Below are positions 11,453-23,230 of a DNA stretch of 64,000 nucleotides, in pieces. Position numbers and translations under genes: made by a program. Numbering within the stretch: position 1 is the stretch's first letter; each line of letters opens with the position of its first letter. The notes beneath the pieces are model-generated. The model did not search any database. It was not told where the DNA came from and worked only from the letters and a program-made list of their open reading frames with translations. This DNA comes from Diplocarpon mali (taxonomy: Eukaryota > Ascomycota > Leotiomycetes > Helotiales > Drepanopezizaceae). The stretch covers positions 124,001 to 188,000 of the forward strand of contig JAENRP010000021.1 of NCBI GenBank assembly GCA_024741835.1. The letters are read 5' to 3'.

Positions 11453-13086
11453 GGTGATATGAAATAGATTTTGCAGTCCAGTCGAGGTGGTTGTGGTCTA
11501 TCTAGGTAGGAATAGCTAGCTCCAAGACCACTGGCATGAGAGGTTTGCCAGAACTCTGGAGGGTTTGACTAAGTTCTGATAAACGTATAATCTTCGAGAG
11601 TTTCTTCTCAAGTAGATCGTCTACAAGTCCATCAGTACAGCCAACGCTCCCTTGGAGAGGTACTAACCTCATAGTCACGCAAGTTGAGATCACAAGTGAC
11701 CGATGTTAGCCCTAACATCCAAACAATTCTGTCCAGATTTTACGTCTTGAGGAGCTGTAAGCCGAAACAATGTGGCATAGTCAAGATGTATATAAAAAAG
11801 CTGAACTCGATAGCCAAACTAAATGTCGAAAGAATGGTAGAACTCCGACTCTGAGATGCGGCAGAAAACCCCGTGCCGACAAGACCAGTCGCCACTTTAA
11901 CCTTAAATTACGGGCTCATGCACTAGCCTTTTGTGGCATTCTGCCGCAAAGCCGACATCTCGGTGAGCACGGGGTGCCAGCAAGATATTTGTTTACAAGG
12001 AAGCGAAGAGAAAAATGCGTGCACATTTGAAACGTTGCGCTTCGCAGGTACCCAAGGCGCAATGCCTGTCAATCAGTGATAGAAGAATTTGTCAACCATG
12101 AGCTCTGACTCGGGGAGTGAGTTTGAAGCTGCCGTTTTCCACATTGATCGGTCACTTCCCAGGCGCAGTCACCACAGTGGCTCTTCTCTCAGATTCAGAT
12201 AATAGACTACTAGTAAAGCTTTGATTAACATTGAGCAGGCAAAGTCTGTTTATCCATTCACAGAAACTGGTATCACAGCTACCTTATATCCCTACCCACC
12301 CCGGTTTGAGCTAGTGAGCTTGATTCAGTTCTACGGCCCCCTCTCGTTTCGACAACATGTGCGTCGCATTTGGACTACTTTGATCCGGATTGGGTACGTT
12401 GCTCGAAAGTCGAACGAGATGACAGATACGACGACGGGGCAGCCGCAGGTGTAAACTTTTGTGTTCTGGACATAGGATCCTGTGGATTTGAGTTTTGTGT
12501 AGTAGTTTGACATATCCTCGTTTTAGGTTGAGTATCAAGCGGCTGGCAAGATGTGGAATTGGGGTTGACTTGTATCGGATTTGAATAAAAGAGGCCAGGA
12601 GGTTCATGAAGCCAGTCATCATAAAGTTGTTCGCAGTTGTGGACAAAACTTTGTCGAGATTACAAGGACAACGACTCCATTGAAAAGACTTCGATGCCAA
12701 AAAAAGACAACAGACTGAAGCGACAGCATGTTCGAGGAGAGAGAAAGCGTCCAACGGCTGAGATAAAGGGAGCAGCTCTTTTTCCGCAACCTGCGAACTG
12801 GTTCCGTGTACTGCAGCCATATTGACGCTCACGCAATATCGGAAGCTTGAAAGAAAGGGAATCGAGATAAAGAATGAGGAGTATTTTAAGAAGCAATCAA
12901 ACCCTACCTGTATGCGGACTCAGATATAGCAAGGAGCAGACTCACCTAACGCCCACATAGACAGCATGTTGCATATGCCTCGATCTTGGGAGAATTTGTC
13001 AGTAATGAGTAAATTTAGATACAAATGTAGGTGGGAGGTTGCACCTTTTCGTCCCGCCGCAAAGTCAAACCAAGTTCTCCCGTAAA
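11453..13086. other. Intergenic, 1.6 kb, no gene seen
   Basis: Contains the upstream region of the glycosyltransferase and the 3' side of snu66. A frame of 173 codons (12311-12832, -) has no recognisable content. At about 11,858-11,985 there are scrambled copies of short words (GCGGCAGAA and its complement TTCTGCCGC; CCCCGTGC and its complement GCACGGGG), possibly the remnant of a small inverted-repeat transposon. Confidence 0.4.
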
Positions 13087-15152
13087 TCAAGCGAGTCTCA
13101 CACCAGCTTGGCCGCGCTTCTTTCGTTGCTGAGCGGTAGCGCCACTCATTCCTCCGATCTGTCGCAGCGAGTTAGCAAGTGACCGGGTAAATATACTGGG
13201 CAGAAGAGACAAACCTGACTACCATCCAGAGAGCTTTGAGCCTCTCTTCGCTTCTCGTCTTCGATCTTCTTGAGCAGCTTCTCGGTCTTCTGCTTCCCGC
13301 TCCCTTTGCCGTGGAATTGATGGGATAGGTGTTTGAAGGCATCCTTTTGGTTCATCAACCTACCGTACTCGTCTATATGTTTTATTTCCACGTTCGGTTT
13401 ATACTCTCTGTTGAAATGTTCTGCCAATTGGCGGGATTCGACTTGGTCTCGGAAAGCATTCTGGGATCGAGCATAATCTTCCTTTTCGCGGGCAGACATC
13501 TTGTCCAGTCGACCATTAGCACGGTCACGCTCCCTCTGCTGTCGGGCTTTCTTCTCGGCATCTGCTTCTCGGCGTTGCTTCTCAGCCAAGAATTTTTGTT
13601 TTTGGATAAAGATAGCATTGAGATCACCGGACTCTGCGGTCTTGATGATGCCTCTGTCTTTCAAGAGTTTCAATGTCGACCCCAAACCTCGGCTCAGCGT
13701 AGCTTCCTGTTCCAAGCCATTGCTCATGTCTTGCCCGATTGATTCTTCTCTCTTAAGTCGAGAAACCATATCCTCTTCATCCTCAACGTTGGCATATGTA
13801 TGGTCCATATTGACATCGCCTTCGTCATCAGATTCGCTACCCATGGTAGTGACCGCCTCGGCCTGTCGAGAGGTGGACCTTCGTTTTGGTTGAGGAGCAG
13901 TTGGCTTCTGAAGATTGGCAACAAACTCGGAAGTCTCGTCAATAACTAGACCGCCTTCGTCCCCTACTGGTGTTAAAGACTCCTCTTCTTTGAATTGCTG
14001 AGCGAGCTCCTCAGGTCTTAGCTTTTGACGCTTCTTCAGGACGCTTCTTCGTTGTGCGGCCAGTGAAGCTTGCAGGTCCTCGTCATCAACGAATGAAATG
14101 TTATCAAAAGTCCGTTTCTTGGCCTGTGCTTGTTGGTCGACCTCCATACCATCAAAATTTTCGAGAGGCACATCTGCGGAATCGGGTGCTGGTAGAATAT
14201 CATCTTCGTCTACAGCCTTCTGACGGGTAGACTTGGCTTTTTTCTTCTTGGGCTTCTTGACCTTGATTTCTGAGAGGTCCAGGTAATCTGACTTTGGCTC
14301 GTCGTCTTGTGCGAACCTGTTAGCTTACTGCTTCTTGACGGAATCGACAGGAAGCTTACTGAACAGATCTAGGCTGATTGCCTTGGGCTTGATCTTCTTC
14401 GCAGCAGCGCCCTCGATGCTGGCTTCTGTTGTACTTCCCATACCATCGAGAGTAAAACGTTGACGCTTCTTTCCCTCGATCTCTTCATCATAGTGCGCCA
14501 GTATACTAGTCTCGCCAGTCTCATCGACATCGTGAGGGTTGTAATTAGGCTTCTTCTTTTTCAACTCTAACTTATCCGTCAACTTCTCCCGCTCGCGCAG
14601 ATCCAAGTTCTCCAATTCGTCGCCCTCTTCTTCATTTTCATCGATCGTAGTATCCTTCAGCGTCAATACTTGATCCTCACCCTCCTGGAATGTGTCGAGT
14701 TCATGGCCAACCTTAACGCCAGCAAGATCTCGGGCCGTATACTCTGCCGCCGCTTCGGCAGCCGCTAGATCTTGCTCCCTCTTTCTCGCCTTTTCAATCT
14801 CCTTTTGCCTCTTCTTTTGCTTCATCAGCCAGGCCTTGGCGCTCATCTCTTCGTCGTCGTCTGCATCGCCCAAGCCTTTACCCTCCAACTTCGAAAATCT
14901 CTTCGCAGTATCGCGCGCTCTCTTGATTGCTTCTGCCTTCTTCTCTCGCTTAGTCCTCGCCTCCTCGGCTTCTTTTAGTTTGCGATAATTGTCGTAGCTT
15001 TCAGCCTGGCGGGACTCGAGAGTACTGCCTGCTTCTTCTGCGGGCGCAGATGGGTCCTTGAACACGGGGCCTGTTCCTGGCACAGGTAGTGGCTTCATAC
15101 CCAGCGACACCCGAAGGCGGTTCGTCTCTTCGATAGATATTGTGTCAGCCAT
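13087..15152 (-). CDS. snu66: Snu66/SART1-family U4/U6.U5 tri-snRNP protein
   Basis: Three exons on the minus strand: 15152-14360, 14305-13215 and 13158-13087, giving 651 residues. Intron 1 (54 nt) contains an in-frame TAA; the donor GTAAGCTT, branch GCTAAC and acceptor CACAAG restore the same frame. Intron 2 (56 nt, branch TGCTAAC) is phase 0. The N-terminus MADTISIEETNRLRVSLGMK plus PLPVP is the conserved SART-1 start. It is followed by long charged, Lys/Glu-rich coiled-coil stretches, YLDLSEIKVKKPKKKK, the LKLLKDRG block (in exon 2) and the C-terminal tail IGGMSGATAQQRKKRGQAGV. The family is an essential component of the U4/U6.U5 tri-snRNP, acting in spliceosome activation in the nucleus. 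An upstream in-frame ATG (15,251) would add 33 residues unlike the family, so 15,152 is preferred. Confidence 0.93.
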
Positions 15153-15794
15153 GGTTGCGGTATGTATCTTGGTGGACGTGAAGCTGCGATCGTCGAGCCA
15201 CGAGAAGGGCGGGAGTGATAACATGCTGACGCTCGGCTGCCCAAGCGTCAAAGAGCCGCTTATCCGTATTCATATTAGAGCGCTCGCTAGCCCCAACGCG
15301 GCCGCGTCGCAAGATATATTTCTTCGCGAGCTCTTCTCCTCTAAATTTTTTCCACATCCACAGATTTGTGCCCAGCGGCCCCTTCAGCTTTCGGGCTGTA
15401 CGGTCGACTGCTGCGGCAGTTCGTTCGTTCTATGGAGCCACCTATCCTCGCGGGTATTCATGGTGTCAATTTCCGATCGACAGGTCTCAGAGCAATTGGT
15501 CACCACGAAGCCTGAATTCGCTGTAAAAGGTTTGAGTTCGGTGGACGGAGGACCGAAGACGTCACATTCCAATTCCTTTCACCGAGACCGTCGGTCTCTG
15601 AGGTTTAGGACTAACCGTTTCGACTACATCTCGTATCTGAAAAGCTCCCTGGATAATGATCGGGGCTGCTGGTGGAAAGGACCGCTGGCTCAAGGCGCGC
15701 ATAGCATAAGATGTACGGACAGAATGGAACACAAGCTATACAAGGAGGCGGAGGAAGACCCGGATTATGCTCTGGAAATCCGACCGAGATGGGT
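15153..15794. other. Upstream of snu66; pre-insertion flank
   Basis: About 0.64 kb of normal-composition DNA between snu66 and the transposon stack; it holds the snu66 promoter. A plus-strand frame crosses it (to 15,831) but has no recognisable domain. A short frame beginning ATG at 15,724 runs into the target-site duplication and, in the reconstructed empty site, continues nine codons into the right flank before TGA. Confidence 0.45.
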
Positions 15795-15799
15795 CAAGC

Positions 15800-15996
15800 T
15801 GTGGTGCGGTCGGCTGGAGGGCCTTCATTAGGTCGCTCAGGAGGCTCGCAGAAGTAGGGGAAGATGATTGATTGTATTGTTCTCTAGTATATATATAGTA
15901 AGGAGACTTCGGAAAGAAAAGGGAGAGTCTATAACTTAGCAGAGTTATATAGAAGGTCTTTAGAATAAGTAGAGACTCTGCCTATTCTATATAATA
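15800..15996 (-). repeat. Element F 3' LTR (left)
   Basis: 197 bp, pairs with 61206-61402. Outer (left) half keeps G/C; inner half carries A/T at all 12 transition differences. A polypurine-like CTAAGGGG stands next to it on the minus strand. Confidence 0.93.
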
Positions 15997-17300
15997 TACC
16001 CCTTAGTTAGGCGATACTCTTAAAATCGCTTAGCTATATAAATAAAATAAAAGAAAGAATGGCAGTTGTAAAGAAAAGAGGCTTTATCTTATATGCCGCT
16101 CCTTTAAAGGTCGTTCCTTTTAGAACGAGAAGGGTCGCTATAGGCAATAAGCGCGCTTAAGAATCTTTGCGATTCTACGCTAGTACTCTATTAGGCTTTT
16201 TATAAAGTATTTCTATTGCAGAGGTTCTCTTTCCCTTCTTTTAAAAATAATCCTCCTTTATTATTTAAAATATTATCTTTATATTAATAATTTTTAAATA
16301 TAAAAGGAACTCTTGCTTATCGCAGCCCTAGCTGCCTTTGTAAAGTAAGACCCTTAGAATCCCTATATCCTATATTGTATTAACTTTACGCTAGGTTGCT
16401 AGCGCTCCCTTAAGAGCTGCAACTTTGGCGCAATTGTCCTAGCGCCTATTAAGTAATAAGCTACTGCTGCTATCGCCCCTACTGCCGCTGCCGCCCTTGC
16501 TGCCGCCGCTGCTACCTAAGAGCCCTGCCCCTACTGCGCGCCGTATGCCTAAGCCTATAATAAAGCGCGATAATATATATATGCGTTATATTATATATAA
16601 AAGTATTAGTAATCTTAATTATTAATACTTTAATAGCACCTTTAGTATATATTATATTTATTATATAGTATTAAGTAATAGCTGCTAATAGGCTAGCGGA
16701 CCTCTCCTCGCCTTTTAAGAGGCTATTATATTGGCCTGCGCCTATAGCGCCTTTAAAGAGGAAGTAGTACTATTACTTAATATAATAAAGGGTACGCTTT
16801 AAAGCTTTTATAATATATCTTATTAAGTCTTATTAAGTTCTAAGCTGATTTTAAAAGATAGGAGCGATCGAACCCTAGTGCTAAGAGGGCTTACTACTCT
16901 TACGAGTAGTAGTATCGCTGCCTCTCTTACTTTTAGCATACTATTTCCGTTCGCTCCTAGCCTCTTTAGCTTAGACCTATTTGCCTCTATTATTGCCGCC
17001 GCTACTCCTATCCCCTTTGCCTCTGCTATTGCCGCCGCTGCTATAGTCTTTCCTTTTGTCTCCCTGGCCCCTGTCGCCGCCGCGCCTGTCCTTGCCTCCG
17101 CCGCCCTTGCCCCTATCGCCCCTGCCGCACCTCCTACCTTCGCTCCTGCTATCGCTAGTATATTTGCTAGCAGGCCTTTAGCTAAGGGAGTGCCGGTAGG
17201 CCTCTCTTAAAAGGAGATCTGTATAAAGCTCTTGACTATAGCGTCTTAGCTTTTAGCCTTAGCTAAGAGAATCTAAAAGAGGGTTGCGCTTTATAATAGT
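15997..17300 (-). other. Element F 3' region with Ala/Gly-coding GC-rich patches
   Basis: Between F RNase H and its 3' LTR. Mostly AT-rich RIP-altered DNA, but with two GC-rich trinucleotide-like patches (about 16,430-16,550 and 16,970-17,170) rich in GCC/GCT/CCT. On the minus strand the second reads as an Ala/Gly/Lys-rich segment (IAAAAIAEAKGIGVAAAIIE, then a basic RSKLKRLG). No known domain. A plus-strand 110-codon frame at 16878-17210 is probably its shadow. Confidence 0.4.
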
Positions 17301-18880
17301 AGCTTAGGAATATTACCTATCTTATATTTTTAGAAAAGGAGAAGCTTTTATAGTATGCTTTATAAGAGAAAATAAATAAATATAATTATAAAAGAGTAAG
17401 AGCTTATAAGTATAAGTCTTTTAATAATAAGTAACTACTTATTAATAAGTGCAAATTGCTAAATAATTATTTAAAAGCTCTAAAGGTTTAATAAATAAAT
17501 AAAGCTTTTAAACTTTTGGCAGTTTAAGTTCTTAATAAGCCTATTTATATATATCTCTTTAATAAGGAGGTAGATTATCTAAAAGCTTTCTCTTTAGTAC
17601 TCTTAATAGATCTATATATTATTAATTTTAATATATTAAAGGCTTATCTTAATCTTCTTATTCTTTATAATAATTAGCCAAATTATCTATTAGTTATCGC
17701 AATATATATTCTATTTAAAGAGGGAGTCTATACGAATCTCCTTAAAGAGGCGTTTTATAGCTATTATCTCCTTTATAGTAGATACTATGCTATAGAGTTC
17801 TACTTTAGTAAAGGAAAGCGTAATAGTCGCTTAATAATTCGCTTTTTAAATAATCGATCCTTTAAATAGAAAGAAGATATATCCTTAAGAGGATCTATAG
17901 GTCTCTTGGTCATCTTTAAAAGAAGTATTTAAAAATGCAACCAATTAGTATTCCTTAACTTTAAAGCTATAGGCAATTCCTAAGAAGCGCGTATTATATA
18001 AGTATTAAAGCGTTTAGTCCGCGGCTAAGAGGTACTTAAAGCTTAAATTAATTAGGAAAAAAGATAATTAGAAAGCTATAAATGCAACGTTTAAGCGTAT
18101 TATAATCGCTATATAAAGAATAGAGCCTATTTTCTTTTAATACTCCTTTACCTTTTTTAAAAAAGCTTGCCTTAAGTTCTTAATAAACTCCTTTTTTAAT
18201 AATAAAGTATTAAGCACTCTCTTTATATTAGCTCCAAACTTTTAAGCAATCTTCTTAATATAAGTATTATAAATTAAGGAGATCCTCTTTACCTTTTTAT
18301 CTTAAATAATCCTTACTCTAAGGAACTAGGAGATATCTCTTATAATAGTAAGCTTATACGCCCTCTTTAAGTCTTCAATTAGACAAGTCGCCTGATTTAA
18401 GTTAAAGGCCTTATATAACACTTGAATATTATTAATATAAAATGCTATAAAGATTATATAATCCTTTATTATAAAAATATAAGGCTCCTTACTTAATAGC
18501 TTAAGTTAAAGGCCTTTGAGCGTTCCTGCGAAGTTCTTATACTATAGTACTAGAGAGTCTTTTAGCCTATAGAGCGCGCGGTCCAGTTCTACTACTATAC
18601 TAGGGCGCTTAAAGCCATTTAATAGGAAGTATATGACTAGAGTACTCCTTAAGTCTTTAGAAGCGTTAATAAACGTATTAATAATATCGAATTGCTTTAC
18701 TTTTATATTAAAGTATATAGTAAGCGCTATTAATACTTTAAAAGACCTTACTATAAGTGTAGCTATATAGGTTGAGAAAATTAAAGCTTTATCTTAAAGA
18801 TCCCTTTATATAACTAGCTATAATCGGCACTTTAAAAGCTTGCTAGAGCTATTAACCTTATAAGTAAAAACCCATTTTAA
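17301..18880 (-). pseudogene. Element F reverse transcriptase and RNase H (Copia), RIP-broken
   Basis: Translation on the minus strand, reading past stops, gives KWVFTYKVNSS...LLKCR at the start of RT (about 18,870-18,800), then ALYRLKDSLVLWYKNFAGTL and FIAFYINNIQVLY, the latter a decayed form of the Copia FVAFYVDDIQ motif: the two catalytic Asp codons read Asn (GAT/GAC to AAT/AAC). RNase H follows at about 17,950-17,300: AFLNTSFKDDQETYRSS, GYIF and TKVELYSI, matching Copia's A-D-x-S-x-A-D and T-E-A-E blocks, again with D/E losses. Function is lost. The N-terminal part of this RT lies beyond Copia-1, near 40.3 kb. Confidence 0.82.
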
Positions 18881-19075
18881 TATTAAGCTTAAGTGAGTCG
18901 GCGCAGTAGGTATAGGAAACTTCTAAAGGTCGATGGTCGATATATTAATAAGAGTTAAGGAAGGAAGGTTACCCCTTTCTTACCTATAGCTATATATATA
19001 TTAATATCCTACTAATTAAGCAATAGGGTCATATGATAATACATTAGAGTAATAGCTATATTACCTATCTTAATA
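18881..19075 (-). repeat. Copia-1 3' LTR
   Basis: 195 bp, partner of 40031-40225; left (outer) part less RIP-altered than its right part. Confidence 0.94.
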
Positions 19076-21330
19076 CCCTTACTTAGACCTTACTCCGATT
19101 AACCTGCAGTTAGGAAAATAATAACTATCCTTTTGCGCTAATCTAACTCTTAAGTATCTTTCCAAATTAAAAACAATCAATTAATAGTAACCTCTATTAA
19201 AATTACTAATCCTACTCGTAAGGCGGGACTAGGAGTTAAATTTCCAAAAGCGTTCCTTTATAAGACTATATGACTTAACTTGCGGTTTAGGCCTAGGAGT
19301 CGATTTAAAAAAAACTTTATTTTATAAGACTATATGACTTAACTCACAGGGCGGGCCCAGGAGTCGTCCTTAAGTCTACTAAGCCCCTACTATCTTCTAT
19401 AACCTTAGTATATCTTTAAACGCTTTGAACTTTGCAACTATCTCTAATAGCTTTATAAATCTATTTACTACTATTCGATCGGTTGGAATATAAGTAATTA
19501 ATAACTTATTCTTTGCAATAAGGTTATAGATAAAGTAATAAGTAATATTAATATATTTCAATCGCTTATACAAGTATAGATTCTTTATAAGTGCAATCGC
19601 CTTTATATTATTTGCTTAAAGATTAATATAATTCCTATCTTATCTAATATACTTAGCAAAACCTATATCTTTTAAAACTTAAGCGATCTATAATCCTTAC
19701 TTACAATTTGATAATATTAATATATATTTAGCCTTAGTGCTTGCAATAGCTACTAATTTCTACTTTCTACTTCCTTATAATATAAGTCCGCCATATAGCA
19801 TTATTACGCTTCTAGATATACTTTTCCAACCTTTTATATTTGCCTAATTAAAATTAGTATATACCTTAAGCTTTGCGCTTATATATTTCATTAGTCTATA
19901 TCTTACCTTTTATATAATTATCAATCGAAGGTACCTTTTAAGTCGCTTAACTGCATTCTTATATTAAATCGTCAGATCCTTTAAATTCTAATTAAGTTAC
20001 TTAATAATAAAGGCGATATTTAGTCTTATATATACTATAGTATATATAATTGCTCTAATATCTTATTAGTACTTCTTCAGATCTCTTCTTTACTTATTTT
20101 CATTAGTAGGCTTTAACTTATTATACTTTCCTTCGATTAGAGTATGCTTTAGCTTAAAGTTGGAAGCATAAGTGGAAAGTCCTATTCGGTCTAGGATCTT
20201 CTTAATATACTACTCTTAATCTAACCAGAGTTCTTAAGTAGAGCGGTTCTTTATAATACAGATGCTAAGGATCTTATAAATTCCCCTTAGATCCTTAGTA
20301 TTAAAACGTTTCCGAATTATTATAAAGAACCAATCTAATTAAGTAGTTGTTTTTATAGCTATAGTAATATCATTGATATATAGTAGCAACTTGATTCTAC
20401 GCTTAGCATAGGTAAATAGACAAAGGTCAGCTAGGCTTTAAATAAATCCCATTTCTACTAAAGTAGAGCTATATAAGAGGTTCTAATTATAAGCTAATTG
20501 TTTAAGCCTATAAATACTATAAAGTATATAAAGAAAGTGGCTAGCGCATATAGGAATACTATTAGATTGGGAGAGAAAAATCTATTCCTTTATAGTCGCT
20601 TTAGTAAATGCATTTTTAATATTATACTATTTGCATTTAAGGTCCTTAGCTGCTACTATTACTATAAATATATAAAGGGTATTTATATAAACTATTAGCG
20701 CGAATGTATTAAAGTAGTCTTTTCCATACTATTAGGAGAAGCCCTTAGCTATAAGCCTTGCTTTATAATATTTTAAGGTCTTATCTGCATATATTTTAAT
20801 TATAAAGACCCACTTTATTAATATCAAATTCACATCCTTTAGCGTCGGTTCCTTTATCTATATACTATTTATAATAAGAGAGCTTATCTCCTCTTAGATT
20901 GCCTTATTTTATACTACTCTATTCTTTAAGTTATTAATAGCTTTATTATATATCTTTAAAAGAGAGATTTTCATTATCCCCCTAGCAGCTAAGAACGCAT
21001 TATCTTCGTCAAAGCTCTATTGAAGTTTGAGCTTATAGATCTTATGCGCTATTATAGCTTAGATACGCTTAGACTTGCGTTTATCTAAGGTGTCTTCCAG
21101 TTCTAGGTCTCTATTCCTCTTTAAAGACGTAGGTTTAGCTATAGGTTCTATAGGCTTATTATTTAAGGAACCGCTTTCTAATAGTAAAGGCTTATTATTA
21201 CTTATACCTATTTTAAGAATATCCTTTACCTTAAGTGCTTTAACTAAAGGGATAATAATATCAAAGTTATTCTATACTTTAAGTAGTTCGCAAACAATAG
21301 GAATAGTCTATTCGGCCTTTAGGCGACCAA
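19076..21330 (-). pseudogene. Copia-1 reverse transcriptase and RNase H, RIP-broken
   Basis: Minus-strand homologue of 52.75-54.99 kb in Copia-2. Contains, from the LTR outward, a noncoding tail with three copies of the 23-nt GC-rich palindrome (19214-19236, 19278-19300, 19342-19364), RNase H and then RT, interrupted at 21330 by element A. Stops are frequent. Short plus-strand frames at 20498-20698 and 21075-21428 are antisense shadows of this region. Confidence 0.82.
19214..19364. repeat. Three copies of the 23-nt GC-rich near-palindrome (Copia-1 3' tail)
   Basis: Copies at 19214-19236, 19278-19300 and 19342-19364, 64 bp apart, each beginning ACTC/ACTT and ending AGGAGT around a GC core. 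They lie after RNase H, outside the presumed coding region. Confidence 0.8.
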
Positions 21331-21585
21331 TGTTACGACTCGCTCTCGAGCGTGCAGAAGGCGAGAATCGAATGACGCTGACTGTATTACCCCAAGAGGT
21401 ACGCTATGTAATTGAGAAGAAAAGATGAAGAAGAAGAGAGAGTCTCTAGTAGAGCTCCTTTAGAATAAGTATAGGTATATTACTAGCGCGCACGTGATCT
21501 AGCCACCTTACTACCTTAGCGGGCACCTGACTTCGTGCACCTGACTAATACGTGATATAACCGTATATATAATGCGGCTATAATA
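21331..21585 (-). repeat. Element A 3' LTR
   Basis: 255 bp; outer left part retains C/G (e.g. CTCTCGAGCG), inner right part is A/T-shifted. Confidence 0.94.
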
Positions 21586-21599
21586 CTACCCTCCCCCTT

Positions 21600-23230
21600 T
21601 GAAAAACTGCGCCTGCGCAATTGTATCTATAGGCGTATTGTCCTTTAGGTCCCTATAATCGTCAACTCCCTTATTATATGACCTAAGCTAGCTTAATAGC
21701 GCTCTTAGTGGCCCCTTAGCCTAAGGGTTTTTTAAATAGAAGTCTCAAATAGCATACGGCGCTATTATAGCATTAGAGCACAGGTACTATTCGAGGTCTT
21801 TATCAGCTCCTTTCCACTTAATCTGATATTTGAGCTTCTTAGCTCGAATATAAGATCCAATTATTTCTTCTATCTCCCATTCCTCTTATTCTGGTAGTAC
21901 TTTAATTAAAGTAAGAGGTTCCTAAGCTTGGCCTAGCAGAGGGTTAGGAATGTACTTTTGCAGTAAGTGGGAGTGGAATATAGGGTAGATCGAATGGAGC
22001 GAATCAGGCAATTGTACCTTCTAGCTTTCTCCTAGCTTTTCTAGTACTTTTACTAGGCTATACTACTTATTAGAGAGCTTTCGGCTCGGCCGGTCCAGTT
22101 TCCAATTCTTAATACTAATTAGCACGTTATCTCCTATAGTCTAATTAACTGGCTAGCGGTAGAGATTTGCAAGCCATTTCATTTTAGCTTATTATGCTTA
22201 GAGAGACGACTAGGCGAATTGGACTACTTTTTAAGCTCTAGTAGCTATGCGGAGTGCTATTTCACGATTTACTCTCTCGATTGCTATCCGTAGAGGCTTT
22301 AGGTTAATTAAATTCCATAAGGAGCGAGCTTCGTAGCCGTTTAGCACTTAGAAAGGGGAAATTTGCCTTAGGGATTTATAAGGCAAGGTTAATTGGGCAA
22401 TATCTATTAAAGGCAAGAGACGACTCTAATTATCTTAGTAGTATAAGTAGAACGGTCTGAGGCATTATTTTAAGTACTAGTTCATAATCTCAGTTTGGCC
22501 ATTAACATTAGGGTTATAGGCTATAGTTAGCTTGACCTTTGTACTTAGTATCTAATAGAGTTCTTTCTAAAAGGAAGAGACGAATTAGGCGCCTCTATCT
22601 AATAGAATTGAGTCGGGCATGCTAAAATGGCGTATCTAGTGAATTAAAAACAACTCTATAAAGCCTTTTGCATCGATCGAATTATGGCATAGAACCGAAA
22701 CTGCCTTCTTTAACAACCTATTGATAATTATAAGGGTAAAATTATAACCGAGTTCATTAAGCGGAAGCTTTATAAAATCCATTATCAAGTGTTGGTAAGC
22801 TCGTTCGGGAATTGGCAAGGGTTGCAGGAAACCTAAGGTCTTATTATAACGAGCTTTTATTCTTAAACAACGATAGTTCTAGATATAAGTGCCGACGTCG
22901 CTGCTAAGACTTTTCTAATAGTATTTTCTTCTTACTAGAAGTCTTATTTTCCTGATTCTAGCGTATGCGACGCAAGGTTGCTTATGCATATGATAAATCA
23001 GGGCTATTCGCAGTTTAGGAGGTTAGAATGGCATAACGAGTCTACCTTAGAAGAAGAGTTTACCTTAGCTAAGTTTATAGTCGAGGCTATACTTCTGCGC
23101 CTCGTCTCGGAATTTCTATAGCTTAAGGGAGGTCTTATTAGTTTAAATGACCTTATCAATAATGTAATAGCTTGCCATATTATACTCAACCTTAGACGTT
23201 AGGTCGGTAGGTGCCTTTATTAGCGCGATT
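21600..23230 (-). pseudogene. Element A integrase and chromodomain
   Basis: Chromodomain at about 21,690-21,890 on the minus strand: EEWEIEEIIGSYIRAKKLKY, then QIKWKGADKDLE, a clear chromo fold signature (E-x-E-I..Y-x-I-K-W-K-G). Integrase core lies at about 22,350-22,820: PIPERAYQHLIMDFIKLP holds the first Asp, DRGA.FVSSF the second and NGQTEIMNQYL the catalytic Glu. The intact stretch 22636-22818 (60 codons) is the best-preserved piece. Stops replace Trp/Gln elsewhere. Chromodomain integrases steer integration to heterochromatin. Confidence 0.88.

Noticed and set aside
11858..11985. Possible small inverted-repeat transposon
   Set aside because: Complementary words are present but in scrambled order; no clean terminal inverted repeats or TSD could be defined.
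12311..12832. 173-codon minus-strand frame
   Set aside because: No domain, unusual composition, no splice or start support.
13329..13893. Plus-strand frames antisense to snu66
   Set aside because: Reverse-complement shadows of Lys/Glu-rich coding sequence.
15058..15831. 257-codon plus-strand frame
   Set aside because: Its first part is antisense to snu66 exon 1, it ends inside the F LTR, and no domain is seen.
16878..17210. 110-codon Ala-rich plus-strand frame
   Set aside because: Low-complexity shadow of a GC-rich patch of element F, which is coded on the minus strand.
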